A stretch of DNA of 64,000 nt from Meloidogyne chitwoodi (lineage: Eukaryota; Nematoda; Chromadorea; Rhabditida; Meloidogynidae): assembly GCA_015183035.1 (NCBI GenBank), contig JACZZP010000008.1:1178001-1242000 (forward strand). Reading direction: 5' to 3'. Below are positions 46,573 through 58,600 of the stretch, one piece after another. The notes under the pieces are model-generated. The model was not told where the DNA came from, did no database searches, and saw only the letters and a program-made list of their open reading frames with translations. The translations under genes were made by a program, and so were the position numbers. Positions within the stretch are counted from its first letter, which is position 1, and every line of letters begins with the position of its first letter.

Positions 46573-49500
46573 TTAAATTTTAATAGAATTTACTTGAGGT
46601 ATTTTTTCTTCTTTTTTTATTTTCTTTTCTTCATTTTCATTCAAAAATATTATTAATAAATTATTTAATTCATTTGGAATACAAAATACTGGTTTTGGTT
46701 TTATAAATTTTGTAAATAATAATTTACCTTTATTTTCTTTCTTTTCTTCATTTTTATTATCTTTTAATGTTGTTTTATTTTTAAGATTAACTAAATGATC
46801 TTTAATATCTTCTTCTTTTGTTTCTTCTTTTTCATCTTCTTTACATATTTCATTTATATTTATTTTTTTATTATTTTTACTATTAATATTTTTAAATTTT
46901 GTAATTTGTTGAATTTCTTTATAAACTTTAAATATTTTTTTAATATTTTCTTTTATATTAATTTCTATTTTTTTAAATAAATCATTTTCTTGTTCATTTT
47001 CTAAATTTTCTCTTTTTGAACTAAAAAAGTTTTTTCCATTTGAATTACTTTTTTTTAAATATTTATTATTTAATTCTTTTTTATTATTTTTTAATTCATT
47101 AAATGATTTTTGTTTTTTAATTATTTTATTATTTATATTAATAATTCTTCAGAATTTTTATAAAAAGATTTTCCTTCTTCTTTTTCTATTCCTTTTAAAT
47201 ATCCTAAAATTATTTTAAAACATTCTTCAGAAATAATTAAATTATTTTTTAAACTAATTAAAGTTTGTTTTATTTCTATATCATTATTTTCAATATTTAT
47301 TTCTTCATCAGTTTTAGATAAATTTTTAATTGTTTTTTCAGATTTTAAAGAAATAATAAATGAAGCTTCATAAAGTTTTTCAATAGCATTATTTAAACCT
47401 TTTCGCAAAAGTAATTTTTTATATTTTATTTTTATTTCATTTAATTTAAACTAAAAGAAAATTAAAAAGAAAATTTAATTATAATAATATTAAATTTATT
47501 TACTATTTTTATTAAATTAATTAATTTATTTAAAATTTAATAAAAATTAATTTAATTTAATTTAAAAATAAATAAATAAATAACTAACAATAATTGTTTT
47601 GTCAATATTTTTAGCAACATATTTTACATTTTCATTAAAATTTTGTATCATTTTTAATTTATTTAAATATTTTGTTGTTTTAATTATTAAATTATTATCA
47701 TTTTTATTATTTTTATTATAATCTTTTAATTTATTTTCAACATTTTTAATTAAATATTTTAAATTTATTTCTTTTTCATTTATTAAAATATTCTCTTCAA
47801 ATATTTTTCCTAATTTATTTATTTTTTCATTTTGTTTTATTAAATTTTTTAAAATTTGAATAAAATCAAATTCTTCTAATTTATTTATTTTTTCCGATAA
47901 AATTAATCTAAATATTATTTTTAAATAAAATTATAATAAAAAGCTTTTTTAATATTATTTTAGTCTTTTCTCATTTTTTATATTTATTAAAAAAAAATAT
48001 AATTTTAAATTATATTAAAATTTATTTAAAAAATTAAATAAATAACCTTAACTTATTAATATAATCATCTTCTTTTTCATCATATTTAATAAATTCAAAG
48101 AAATTTCTATCAAATTTATCAAAAATATTAATTTTTATTAAATTATTAAAATATTCTTCAATTTCTTCATAATAATTTAATGTTAATAATTCTATATTAT
48201 TTTTAATAGATTTAAATGATCTATTTAAATTAAAATAACCAATTGGATATCCTTTTAATATTTCAATTATTTTACTTAACATTATATTTGTACTTTCCTA
48301 TAAATATTTAAAAATAAAATAATATTTTAAATAAATTACTCTAAATTCATGTAAAGACATTGTCAAATCTAATTGATTATATAAAATAATTAAATTATCT
48401 TCAATAATTTTACTTTCTTTAATATTATTATTTTTTTTTAAATAATTTAAGATTTCAATTTTATTTTTTAATTTAAAATATTTTTCTAATTTATTAATTG
48501 TTTGATTATCAATTAATTCTAATAATTTTATTGGAATAATTAATTTATTTAAATAATTTATTAATTCTTCTATTTTTTCTTTATCTTTTCCATAATTACT
48601 ATTTTTAAATAATTCTTCTATTTTTTTAGGTATTTTTTCATTCCAATTTGGAAGAATATATTTTGCATCTTTTATTAAATTTTCTTTTTCTTCTAAAGCT
48701 TTAGAATAATTAGCATTTCCTAAAAAATATTCTTCAAATATTAAACGTGCTTTTCTTATTTTTTCTTCTAAAGGAGTAATTGGATTAATTTCTAAATTTC
48801 TTTCTTTTTTATTATTTTTTAATAATAAATTATTATTATTATTTAATTCAATATTATTTTTATTTTGTTTTATAAAATCATTTAAAATATTATAAGTTTC
48901 ATTATCTTCATCATCTTCAAGTATTTTTAATAAATTAGAAATATTATTTGATTCTAATTTATTATTATTATTTTGAATTCCTGGTATTAAAGATTTTGGC
49001 CTTAAAAATTAATTTTAAAAGAAAAAATAATAATTTATATTTTAAATATTAGAGACCCGTCCTTGGAAATTATTTTCATTTTGTTCGTATTCAACCTCTT
49101 AATTAATACGAAAACGAATTTTAGTACTAAACCTTCCAAGCACTATTAAAAACTTTTTAAAAAAAATTTTTAATTTATTTTTATTAAATAAAAATTCTTT
49201 TTTTATTAATTAGGCTTTTATTTAAACAAAAAAGTTAATATATTTTTAAATAATTTACATTTAATAATAGGGAGCAGGCCAGTTTACCGCAAGGCCGGTT
49301 TACCGCAGGGCTATAACTTATTTTATATTTACCAAAAATTTTCGACCCAAACATGGTTCGACTTAGTTCGACGAGCTGAGTCGAATGACACTAAGATCTC
49401 TATTATATGACAATTATAAACAGAGTTATAGCCCTGCGGTAAACCGGCCTTGCGGTAAACTGGGGTGTGCCCTTAATAATAATATATTTATTTAAATAAT

Positions 49501-49637
49501 TAATTTTAAATTTTTAACCAATTATCTGGAAAATCTTTTTCTGTTAAACATTCAAGTCCAGAAATTTCTTTTTTATTATTATTTAAAGTTCCCAAAATTA
49601 TATTTGGTAATAAAATAATAAAAATATCCAAATACAT
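46573..49637 (-). CDS. Secreted helical protein, unknown two-member family (member 2), apparent frameshift
   Basis: Reads from ATG 49637 (MYLDIFIILLPNIILGTLNN, a signal peptide). Exons are 49637-49519, 49000-48340, 48297-48047, about 47908-47592, and about 47447 onwards. The shared introns fall in phases 0, 2 and 0, exactly as in the gene at 29793-31433. Shared landmarks are LPNWNEKIPKKIEELF, ILKGYPIGYFNLNRSFKSI, IKYKKLLLRKGLNNAIEKLY and NIKKIFKVYKEIQQITKF. It is larger than member 1, with an Asn/Asp/Glu-rich insert in exon 2 and a long Lys/Glu-rich tail. The last exon is open to a TAA at 47133-47135. The homologous C-terminus continues in another phase from about 47148 down to TAA 46573, about 190 codons without an ATG, so a single-base shift lies in 47133-47151. 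It could be a pseudogenising mutation or a sequence error. A MITE sits in intron 1. Confidence 0.7.
49270..49472. mobile_element. 203-bp MITE with 40-bp perfect inverted repeats and 9-bp target duplication
   Basis: Arms 49279-49318 and 49424-49463 are exact reverse complements over 40 bp (CCAGTTTACCGCAAGGCCGG...CTATAACT). The element ends GGG...CCC and is bounded on both sides by TTAATAATA (49261-49269 and 49473-49481). Long TIRs plus a 9-bp duplication point to a Mutator-like origin, though in AT-rich DNA an 8-bp hAT reading is also possible. Each arm itself contains two copies of a GTTTACCGCA motif. It is inserted in intron 1 of the member-2 gene. Confidence 0.82.
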
Positions 49638-50146
49638 TTAAAATTCTTTAAAAAAATATATATTTTATTTAATTAATTTTAATAAATTAATTTTGAAATT
49701 TTTTAATAATTTATTTAAATTAATTAAAAGGGAATAATTAAATAAATTTAGTAAATTATTAAAGGGAATTTAAAGGGAAATAAATTGAATAAAAATCAAA
49801 AATCAATTTTAAAAAAGAAAAAAATGTCTTGTGGGTTGGGGGAGTGCTTCTTTGTTTTATTAAAGAAAGAAAGGATTTATAGAAATTTTACCCATTGTTT
49901 AAAAATTTCTTTATCATTTATAAAATAAATCAATTCAATTTTTATATTATAGTCTGATAAAATTCAATAAATTATAGACTAATTTAAATTAAAACTTTTA
50001 TTTAAATTAAAAAATAAATAATATATTCTTTTTAAAATAAAAAAAGTTTATCAGAAAATAAAAAAATTAAAACTAAGTTAAATAATAATTAAAAAAGTTG
50101 GAATATTAGTAAAACATTTTAATATAATTTTATTTAATTTTAATTT
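49638..50146. other. AT-rich intergenic region
   Basis: About 500 bp between two minus-strand genes, the expected promoter of the member-2 secreted gene. A less biased patch GTCTTGTGGGTTGGGGGAGT at about 49826-49845 is present. No gene or repeat was recognised. Confidence 0.5.
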
Positions 50147-51187
50147 TCAATTAATTGTACTTTTAGATTTTTTTAAAGAATTTAATCGTTTAAATGAATT
50201 AACACTAAATGTTGTTGCTTTTTTTAAAATATTTTTATAAGTATTTTTCATTAAAGGTTTCTTTAAAGGAAAAATAACAGAAGTTGGCCAAATAAAATAA
50301 TCATCTTCTTCTTTATCTTTTTAAATTTAAATTAATTTAAATTAAATTAAAATAATAATAATACCATAAATTGCTTTAATTAATTTCTTTGCAAATTTAA
50401 GACAATTATGAGTAATTACATTATATGATTTTGCTGTATATTTTTCAGCAAAATTTTTATTAATTAATTCAACAATTTCAATAAAAGATAAATTTGTATA
50501 AGCATTTCTAATTATTTTATTATTTTTAATTAAAATATTATCATAACTTCTTTAAAAAAAAAGATTTAATTATAATTAATTATTATATAATTATTTTCTT
50601 ACTTAAAATGTCCTCCATTAAATCTTGTATGAAAATATTTTGGTATCCAATATTCTAATCCTGGACTATGAAAATGTATTTCTTAAAATAAATAAATTAA
50701 TTAAAATTAATTAAAATATATAACCAATTTCACAAACAAATACTCCAACATGAAAAACACCAACATTTGTTGAATTCTAAAATAATTAATTTATTTTATT
50801 TCTAAAATATACTTTTATTAATTTATATGCTGCTATTTTTATTTCTCCACAACTTTTCTTTTCTTCAATATTTTTTAAAAATATTTCTTTATTAAAATTA
50901 GATTTATATATTTCTGGATTATTTTTAAATTCTTCTGCCATTTTTATTGCTAATTTTTGTGAAACTCTTTCTTCAAAAGGTTTTAATAATTCAATTCTTT
51001 CAATTAATTTATTTAAATTATCTTCTTCATTAAATAATTCTTTTAATGATTTATTTCTTATAATAATTTCATTATCTTCTAATTTTATTAAATATATTAA
51101 AGTGAGGTAGATAACTTTAAAAAATATATTTTTATTATTTAAAAATATATTTTAAAATTAACCTATTTTAAAAAGAAGTTTTTGCAT
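50147..51187 (-). CDS. Secreted PPPDE/DeSI-like cysteine peptidase fold protein
   Basis: Reads from ATG 51187 to TGA 50147 in about six exons. Exons 1-2 give MQKLLFKIVIYLTLIYLIKL, a credible signal peptide. About 90 Lys/Glu-rich residues follow, then a PPPDE (DeSI/DUF862) core. NSTNVGVFHVGVFVCEI contains the His of the FH.GV motif. GLEYWIPKYFHTRFNGGHF follows, then IEIVELINKNFAEKYTAKSY and NVITHNCLKFAKKL, with the catalytic Cys in HNC. DeSI-2 has GVFHSGIEV and HKNCNHF at the same places. The family normally removes SUMO or ubiquitin in the cytosol, so a leader peptide is unusual. The C-terminus is basic (KKPLMKNTYKNILKKATTF). The neighbouring secreted-protein gene and lineage bias fit an effector hypothesis, which is inference. 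Confidence 0.75.
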
Positions 51188-51772
51188 CTTCCTTAATAAA
51201 ATAATTTAAAATAATTAAAATAAAATAAATATATTTATTTATTTTTTTTAACTAATTAAATTAATATATATTTTTAAAAAAGTACTTTAATGTTTATATA
51301 TATTTTTAGAGATCAAAGGAAATAATTTTTAATTTACAAAGTACTTACTTTATATATTTACTTTTAAAATAAAGGAAATTAAGGACATAAGAACTTTTTA
51401 TAAATTTTATTTATTTAAAATTATTTTTTAATTAATTAATTAAATATTATATAATTAATTAAAAAATATAAAATTATTATTACTAATTTATAATTTAAAA
51501 AAATATCAAAAAATATTCCAATAATTAATTATCCTTTTATTTTTAAAAATATTTTTTACAAAATTAATTAAATATTTTTATAAAATTAAATAAATATATA
51601 TTCTATCTAGACAATTTAACAATTAATTGATTTTTATTTCCTTTTTTTTTTTTAATTTTCTTTTTCAATTTCCTGTTGATTAATAATTATTTCCTTTTTT
51701 TATTTAAATGTTCTTTTTAAATATTTACAAGTAAATATATATGTACTTTTTTTTTAATTTTTAAAAAATTAA
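51188..51772. other. AT-rich intergenic region
   Basis: Between the PPPDE gene and the chemoreceptor gene, both on the minus strand. No feature was recognised. Confidence 0.5.
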
Positions 51773-53226
51773 TTAAATTCGAATTTGATTTTTTTCTTTT
51801 ATTTCTTCTTTGAATAATTGTAATGATGAATTGTTTACTGGGAAAAATAAAATATTTATATTTTTTTATATTTAATTAAAAATACTTGGAAATTTTTTAT
51901 CAAATTGAACAACATGACAAATTGTTGTTTTATAATTATTTTGTTTAATAAATGAAAATTGTTTAAGAAATGCTTTATTATATTCAAAACTATTTATTAT
52001 AATTAATTAAATATATATTTATTTATTTATTACCTAAAAATATACAAAGAAATAGGTGATAAACTCATAGCAATATAAGGGGCAATTGTTGAAATATTAA
52101 TTAAAACCAAGTATTAATTGTGTGAATATTTGAAGCATTAACAATAATTCTCATTAAATAATTTGTTATCCAACCACAAATTTCCATAAATAAAATCATT
52201 GAAAGTGATTTAAATATATTTACTAAATATATATTTATTTAAATTAATTAATTTATTTATTACATTGTTTTTTTTTCATTGATTTTTTAAAAAATAAAAT
52301 AATCCAAACAATTATATAACAAAAAACCTTAAAATAATATTTTTTAATTTATAAAAATAAATATTAATTTACAGAAATTAAATTAACAATTAACATCATA
52401 ATTACAACCCAACTTGCTTCTTTTTGTAAAGGATCACTAAAAAAATTTAAAAATAATTTTTAAATAATTTCTTACATTACAGTGCACATAACTGGACTAA
52501 AAATAATAAATAAATTAAATAGTAAATATATTTTAAAACTAACATTTCAAAATTTGATAAAGAAATTATTAATCCAATTATTGGAACTATAGAAGAATAA
52601 ATTGAACAAATAATAATAATAATTAATAAATAATTTTGTTTATTATTTACAATATACCTTTTATTTAAAATTAATTTATTAATTAATTTTAATTAATTAA
52701 TTAACCATATAGGAAATAAAACACTTAAAAGTCTATCAAAACCAATTGATAAAGTACTAAAATTAGTAAACATTGACCAAAATAAAGGAATTGTCTTTTT
52801 TTAAATTAAAAATAATTTAAATTAAAAATAATAAATAAATACCTGAATAATTCCACAATAACCTATTTGAATAAAATTTTTCCCACTTAAAACAACAAAT
52901 AAAGTAATAAAAGTACTACATTCTTGAATACAAATAGAAAATGAATTTAATGCTATTTGAATATTACAAGCATTTCTTAAATTACTTTAAAAAATAACTA
53001 ATTAATTAATTAAATTAAAATATTATTTTTACATTGTTTTAATTGTAATAAATATTAAATCAGCATTTAATATTATTCCAATTATACAAACAAATACTTT
53101 TAAAGAAATTAATAAAACTAATGAAAAAGATATTCCTGCATCTTTAAATTCAGCATAAATCTTAAATAAAATATTTAAATTATTTTAATATTATTATTTA
53201 CTTACAGGATCTGTATTATTTGACAT
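51773..53226 (-). CDS. Seven-transmembrane chemoreceptor, SRSX-like
   Basis: Reads from ATG 53226 (MSNNTDP) to TAA 51773 in about eleven exons separated by introns of about 40-60 bp. Transmembrane segments in order are FSLVLLISLKVFVCIIGIIL (with N in ILNADLIF), then LRNACNIQIALNSFSICIQE, TFITLFVVLSG, LFWSMFTNFSTLSIGFDRLL with SVLFPIW (a GFDR variant of DRY), YLLIIIIICSIYSSIVPIIG, WVVIMMLIVNLIS with FCYIIVWIILFF, SMILFMEICGWITNYLMRII, and INISTIAPYIAMSLSPISLY with a short C-tail. The LRN..N..I.L and SIGFDRLLSV.FP motifs fit the nematode SRSX/solo chemoreceptor group. Many exon junctions were placed by eye, so small errors are likely. Confidence 0.75.
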
Positions 53227-53911
53227 TTTTAATAAAGAAAAATTATTAAAATATTTTTAAAAAAATTTATATTTTATTTTAATTATAAAATTTTAAGAAT
53301 GAAATAATTTTTTAAAATATTTTAAATATATTAAAATATCATTCTTATTAAAAAAAAAGTTTTACTAAAAATACTTTTACTATTTTCTTTTTAAGTAAAT
53401 TAAATAAAGAAACATTTATTAAATTTCACAATAAAATACAAATATTTTTTATAGGAAATTAAAATATGAAAAAAATCAAAATCTTATAATTTTTAGAAAG
53501 TTTTTCATTTTATAAGACAATTAGGAAAAAGAGTAACCTTGGAAATATTTAAATATTTTTTATTTAAATTATTTTAATAATTTAATTAATTTTAATATTT
53601 AATTTTTTATTAAAATTATCAAAATATATTTTATTTTTATTCATTTTTTAAATAAAAATTAAAATCTCTAGAGAAAAAAAGTAAAAATTGTTCTAAATAT
53701 TATTTTTTGATTAAATTGTCCTTTGGGAGATAATTGAGAAAGAAAGAAAAAAGAGAGAATTTGAAGTAAATAAAATTGGTTAAATATTTTTAAAATATAT
53801 TTATTTATTTTTAAAGTTACTTTTTATTTATTTATTTTCAATTTTTAAATTATTAAAATAAATATTAAATTATAATTATAAAATAAATAAAATTAATTAA
53901 TTTTTCTAAAA
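53227..53911. other. Divergent intergenic region
   Basis: Between the chemoreceptor and the next plus-strand gene. AT-rich, with nothing recognised. Confidence 0.5.
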
Positions 53912-55670
53912 ATGTCAAATTCTCAATATAATTTTCTTCTTTTAAATTTAATTTCAAATAAAATAGAACAAAATAATAATCCTTTTATTTTTGAAGAAAC
54001 AATTAATAAAATATTTCCAAATTTACAAAATTGTTATTCAATTGAATTAAGAAGATTTTTAAATAATAAAAATGGTTTATTTATTAAATTAATTAAAATA
54101 ATTTTTTAAAGAAAATTTAAATAATATTTCTTATATTGATGCAATATTTATTGAAACAAATATTTTTCCAAATAAAAAAATAAAAAATGAAAATTTAAAA
54201 GAAATATGTATTTTTGAAGAAATTCAATCAGTTGAATGGAAGGGTGTTATTCCTTTAAATGAAGAAGAAAATAAATGTTTGTTTATTTTTAAATTTAATT
54301 AATTAAGAAAATAAATTAATTAAATTATTTCTTTAAATTCCTTCCTAAATAATTATATTTAAATAATTGTATTATTTTTATTAAAATAAAGTAAAATATA
54401 TTTTAAAATAAAACTATTGTTTTTGTCTTTTAATTTTAAATTATATTTAGAGGAATTCTTTAGAAGTAATAATTTAATAATAATTGAATTATTTTTTAAA
54501 TAAATAATTAAGTAATTTAATTTATTTTAAAAAGATTGTAATAAAGGAATTAAAACAAAAAGTTTTACTAGCCAAAGCAGTATTTGGGATGAATATATAA
54601 TTAATGATAATGAACTATTAGAAGAAGAAGAAGAAGAAGAAGAAAGAGAAGAAAATAATTATACAGGTAAAATAATTAAATAAATTAAATTAAATTAATA
54701 TAAAGGTCATATATTATTTGGATATAAATGTAATGAAGATAATAATATTAATTTAAATAATTTTGTTATTAATTGGAATAATTGGTGTTCTGTTAAAGAA
54801 TTATGTCAATTACTTCCTTCTAATTGTTTATTTAAAAAAATTAGTTTTTACAAAAATTGTAATATTATTAATAATAATAATGATGATAATAATAATATAT
54901 TTAATAATTTTAAATATATTTTACTTTTAGAAGTTGAAAATGTTTTGGTAATAAATAATTAATTAAAATAAATTAAAATTAAAATTAGATTGAAATTAAA
55001 TCTGTATTAAATTGTATAAATAATGCTCAATTACTTTGTTATAATAAAGCATATATTGGACTATTTAAAGAAATTGAATTTGAAGTTTTTTAATTTTTAA
55101 ATTAATTAAATAATAATTAAATAATAGATTAATTTAGAATTACTTCAAAAATTAGTTCTTTCAGCTAAAACAATTAATTGTTCAAATAATAGACTTTCTA
55201 TTAATTTTAATAATAATAATAATAATATTTCTTTAATTGATAATTCAAGTATTTTTTTAATATAATTTATTTATTTTTATTTTTTTAGAAAATTTTCAAT
55301 CTTTTCTTTTTCCAAATTTAATTCCTCCTTCTTTTTCTTCAATATCAATTTATTCTGAAAATTATTTTGATGCACAAATGGAAGAAATTGAATATAATAC
55401 TAAAATAATTAATAATAATAATTTATTTAAAATGTCTTCTTCAAGGTAAAAAATAAATAATATTTAAATAAATTTATTATATTTTTTAGTAATAAAATAA
55501 TTAAAAATTATCTTGAAATTGAAGAGAATGAAGAAATAAATCAAAATTTATTTTTTATTAAAAAAAACGAAAATACCTCATTATTAAAAAGAAAAGATGA
55601 AAATAATTTAAATTTAATAAAAGATTATCGTTTACGAATTAAAAATTATTTTAAAAAATTTTTTGATTAA
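53912..55670 (+). CDS. Unknown Asn/Glu-rich protein
   Basis: ATG 53912 (MSNSQYNFLLLNLISNKIEQ) to TAA 55670 in about seven exons, with no signal peptide or membrane helix. After exon 1 (ending at the donor GTTTAT near 54074) the text reads NLNNISYIDAIFIETNIFPN, EIQSVEWKGVIPLNEEENK, KTKSFTSQSSIWDEYIIND and an acidic run of Glu. HILFGYKCNEDNNINLNNF, NWCSVKELCQLLPSNCLFKK and FKYILLLEVENVL follow. The C-terminal part has LFPNLIPPSFSSISIYSENY and ends KDYRLRIKNYFKKFFD. Regularly spaced hydrophobic blocks indicate folded domains interrupted by poly-Asn loops. No family was recognised. Some internal exon joins (around 54290-54530 and 55090-55270) are uncertain. Confidence 0.6.
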
Positions 55671-58600
55671 ATTTTGATTAATAAATAATTTAAATATATT
55701 TTAATTTTTAAAAAAATATTAAAATTTATTTCTCTTAAAATAATTACTTTTTTTAATTTTATCAAAAGAAATAAATTAATTTTTTTAAATAATATTTTAC
55801 AAAAATTATTATTATTTTATAAATATTTGCAAAATAAAATAATAATAATTTTTAAATAATTTACAATTATTTCAATGAAAATAATTAAAATATATAATTT
55901 TATTTATTTTTAATCTTTTTTATTTTCATCAAAAAAAACTCTGAAAATTATTTTTCTGCGCTTATAATATTTATTTTATTTTATTTTAGTAAAATAAAAA
56001 TATATAAAATGTTAGAAACATTGTCTTGTCTATTTTCTTCATTGCTTTTTGTTAGTCTGTCAATGACATTTAATTCTCTTTTTTTCTAACAACCATTATA
56101 TATAAATATATTTTTAAATAACCAATTTCCTTTTTTTATTTAAAATTTCCAAATAAATAAAAACTTTTTCTTCTCAAATTAAAAAAAACTACTCACTTTT
56201 TTGTCTTTTTTTAATATTTTATATTTATTTTTAAATAAATTAAATAATATATTTACTAGGTAATATAAATATATTTGTTTATTTAAATTAAATTTTAAAA
56301 TTAGTTTTAGCACATCCCAAGTAAATATAATATTTACGGGTACACCTCAACTGAGTCTTGGCACTACTGAGTCTGCACTAGAGGTCGGAATTTTGAAAAA
56401 TCCGGGACCGGGGAAGGGAACTTGAAAAATGGAACGACCGGCGAGGGACCCGAACTGGGAAAACTGAGTATTCCCGATCACGGTTTCATCCCGGTGAAAA
56501 AAACCGAGAAAAAGAACCAGGAAAACGGGATAGGGACGCGATCCCGTTCCGAACTCTAGTGCAGACTCAGTTGTGCCAGACTAGTTGAACTGCTTCCATA
56601 TTTTACAAAACTTAGAGTACCCAATTTTTTGTAAATATTTATATATTTTATTTTTTCTTTTTTAAATAATTCTTTCTTTTTGTCATTTTTGCTGTTTTCT
56701 CTTATTTTCTCTTGTCAATTCTTTTTTATTTTACTACATATATTCCTCTAAAATCGATTCTTCTGGCCATTTTTGGTTTTTTTCTTCAAAAAACTAGAAA
56801 GTTATATATTTTTTAATTTTCCTATTATAATATATTTTAAAAAAAAATATTTTTATATTTAATATTATATTCTTAATTTATTTAATTAATTTATTAATTA
56901 ATATACTAACAATAATTCTTAATTTTAAAAAAAATATATTTTAATTATTTATTTAAATTTATTTTAATGATTGATTTGCGCAATTCCCGTGTGGGTGGGG
57001 AAAGCATTATTTTACTATTTTTTACTACTTTACTAGTTTTATAATAGTTTATTATTTTTATTTATTTAAAAGAGAGCTTCCTTCTTTTTTTTCAATTCTT
57101 CTCTTTTATTTTATTTTTTTGCGCAGCTCTTCATAGAATTTTTTCTTTTTAATAAAAATAAATATCCATCATCTCCATAGGAACGTAAAAATATATAAAT
57201 TTATTGATAAAATTTTTTTATTTTTTATAATTTAAAAAATATTAAATAATTAAAATTTATTTATTTTTCTTTTTATTTTTTAAATTTAAATTTTTCTTAT
57301 GTTTTTCACATGATTTTTTTATATTTAAGTAAATAATCACTACCTTCCAATCTTTTTTTTTAATTTTTATTATCAAAAAAGGAGAATATAATTATATATT
57401 TATGACATAAATATATTATAATAAATAAATTATTTATTTATTTATTAATAAAAAAGAAAAACAAGTTTTTGTTTGTATGGCCACATTCCAAAGAAAATTA
57501 AAAATTAATTTAAAATAACAATAAAATTATTTTTACTCATTTATTATTTCTTTTTTAAATTATAAAAGTTTATATTTATTTTATTCTTTTTCTTATTCAT
57601 CACAGCTGATCTTTTATTATAATATATTTATATTTTAATCTCTTTTTAATATTTTATATATAAAAAAGTATAGACAAAATTCTTAAATTTAATAAAAATA
57701 AAGGTCAAAGAACAAAAAGAATATATAGATAAATGTTATTGTGTAATAAATAAATAAATAAAAGAACTGAACAGAAAAATATATTTAATGGATAAAAAAT
57801 AAATTAATCTTCTAAACAAATGTTTTTTTAATATTTTGTTCCCATTGGATTAAATTAAAAATTTAAACTTTTGATTGATAAAAGGAATTATTTTATTATT
57901 TATTTTTTTATATTTTTAAATTACATTAAATAAATAACCTCAATTTCCTCAATAATAATAATAATTTTCGCGCGTAGTATTTACTAAATTTGGAGAAAAT
58001 AATAACTTTGCCACTCACCGAGAAATCCAAAATTAAATATTAGTAGGTATATTAGAAAATAACTTTTTTAATTATTTTATTTATTATTAATTATACATTT
58101 ACTCTCTTATAACACTAAAATATATAACTAAATTAAATAAATATATTTGAATATTCCAATAATAAACAATTTAATAAGATATAAGGTTAGAGACAATAAT
58201 ACTCTTTTTACTGCAAGATTACACTGTTGGAGAGAATAATAAATTTATTTATTTATAGAAATATTGCTAAAGGCTATAATTTTAAATAATAAACATGTGA
58301 GGGAAAAAGTAACTGGCACGGTCAGCCAGCCGGCCTATTTTCGCATGCTTTTACCTCAATAATTTACTGGATTTGTTGGTTGATTGTTTGGGGATTTATT
58401 TTTAATAAGAAAAAATATAATTAATTTTATTTTTAAATAAAAAATAAATAATTATTATTTTATTTTTAATTTTTGTGACTGACTAATAAAATATTTTTTA
58501 TTCATTTTTTAATAAAAAAGGTTATAATATCAGTTGATGACTAATTTTGTAATAATTTTTTTTATAATAATATTTATTTGTTAGAATTTTTAAAATTTTA

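Noticed and set aside
47133..47135. In-frame nonsense codon joining two halves of the member-2 gene
   Set aside because: Codon-by-codon numbering shows the downstream homologous part is in a different phase, so it is a frameshift and not a readthrough stop.
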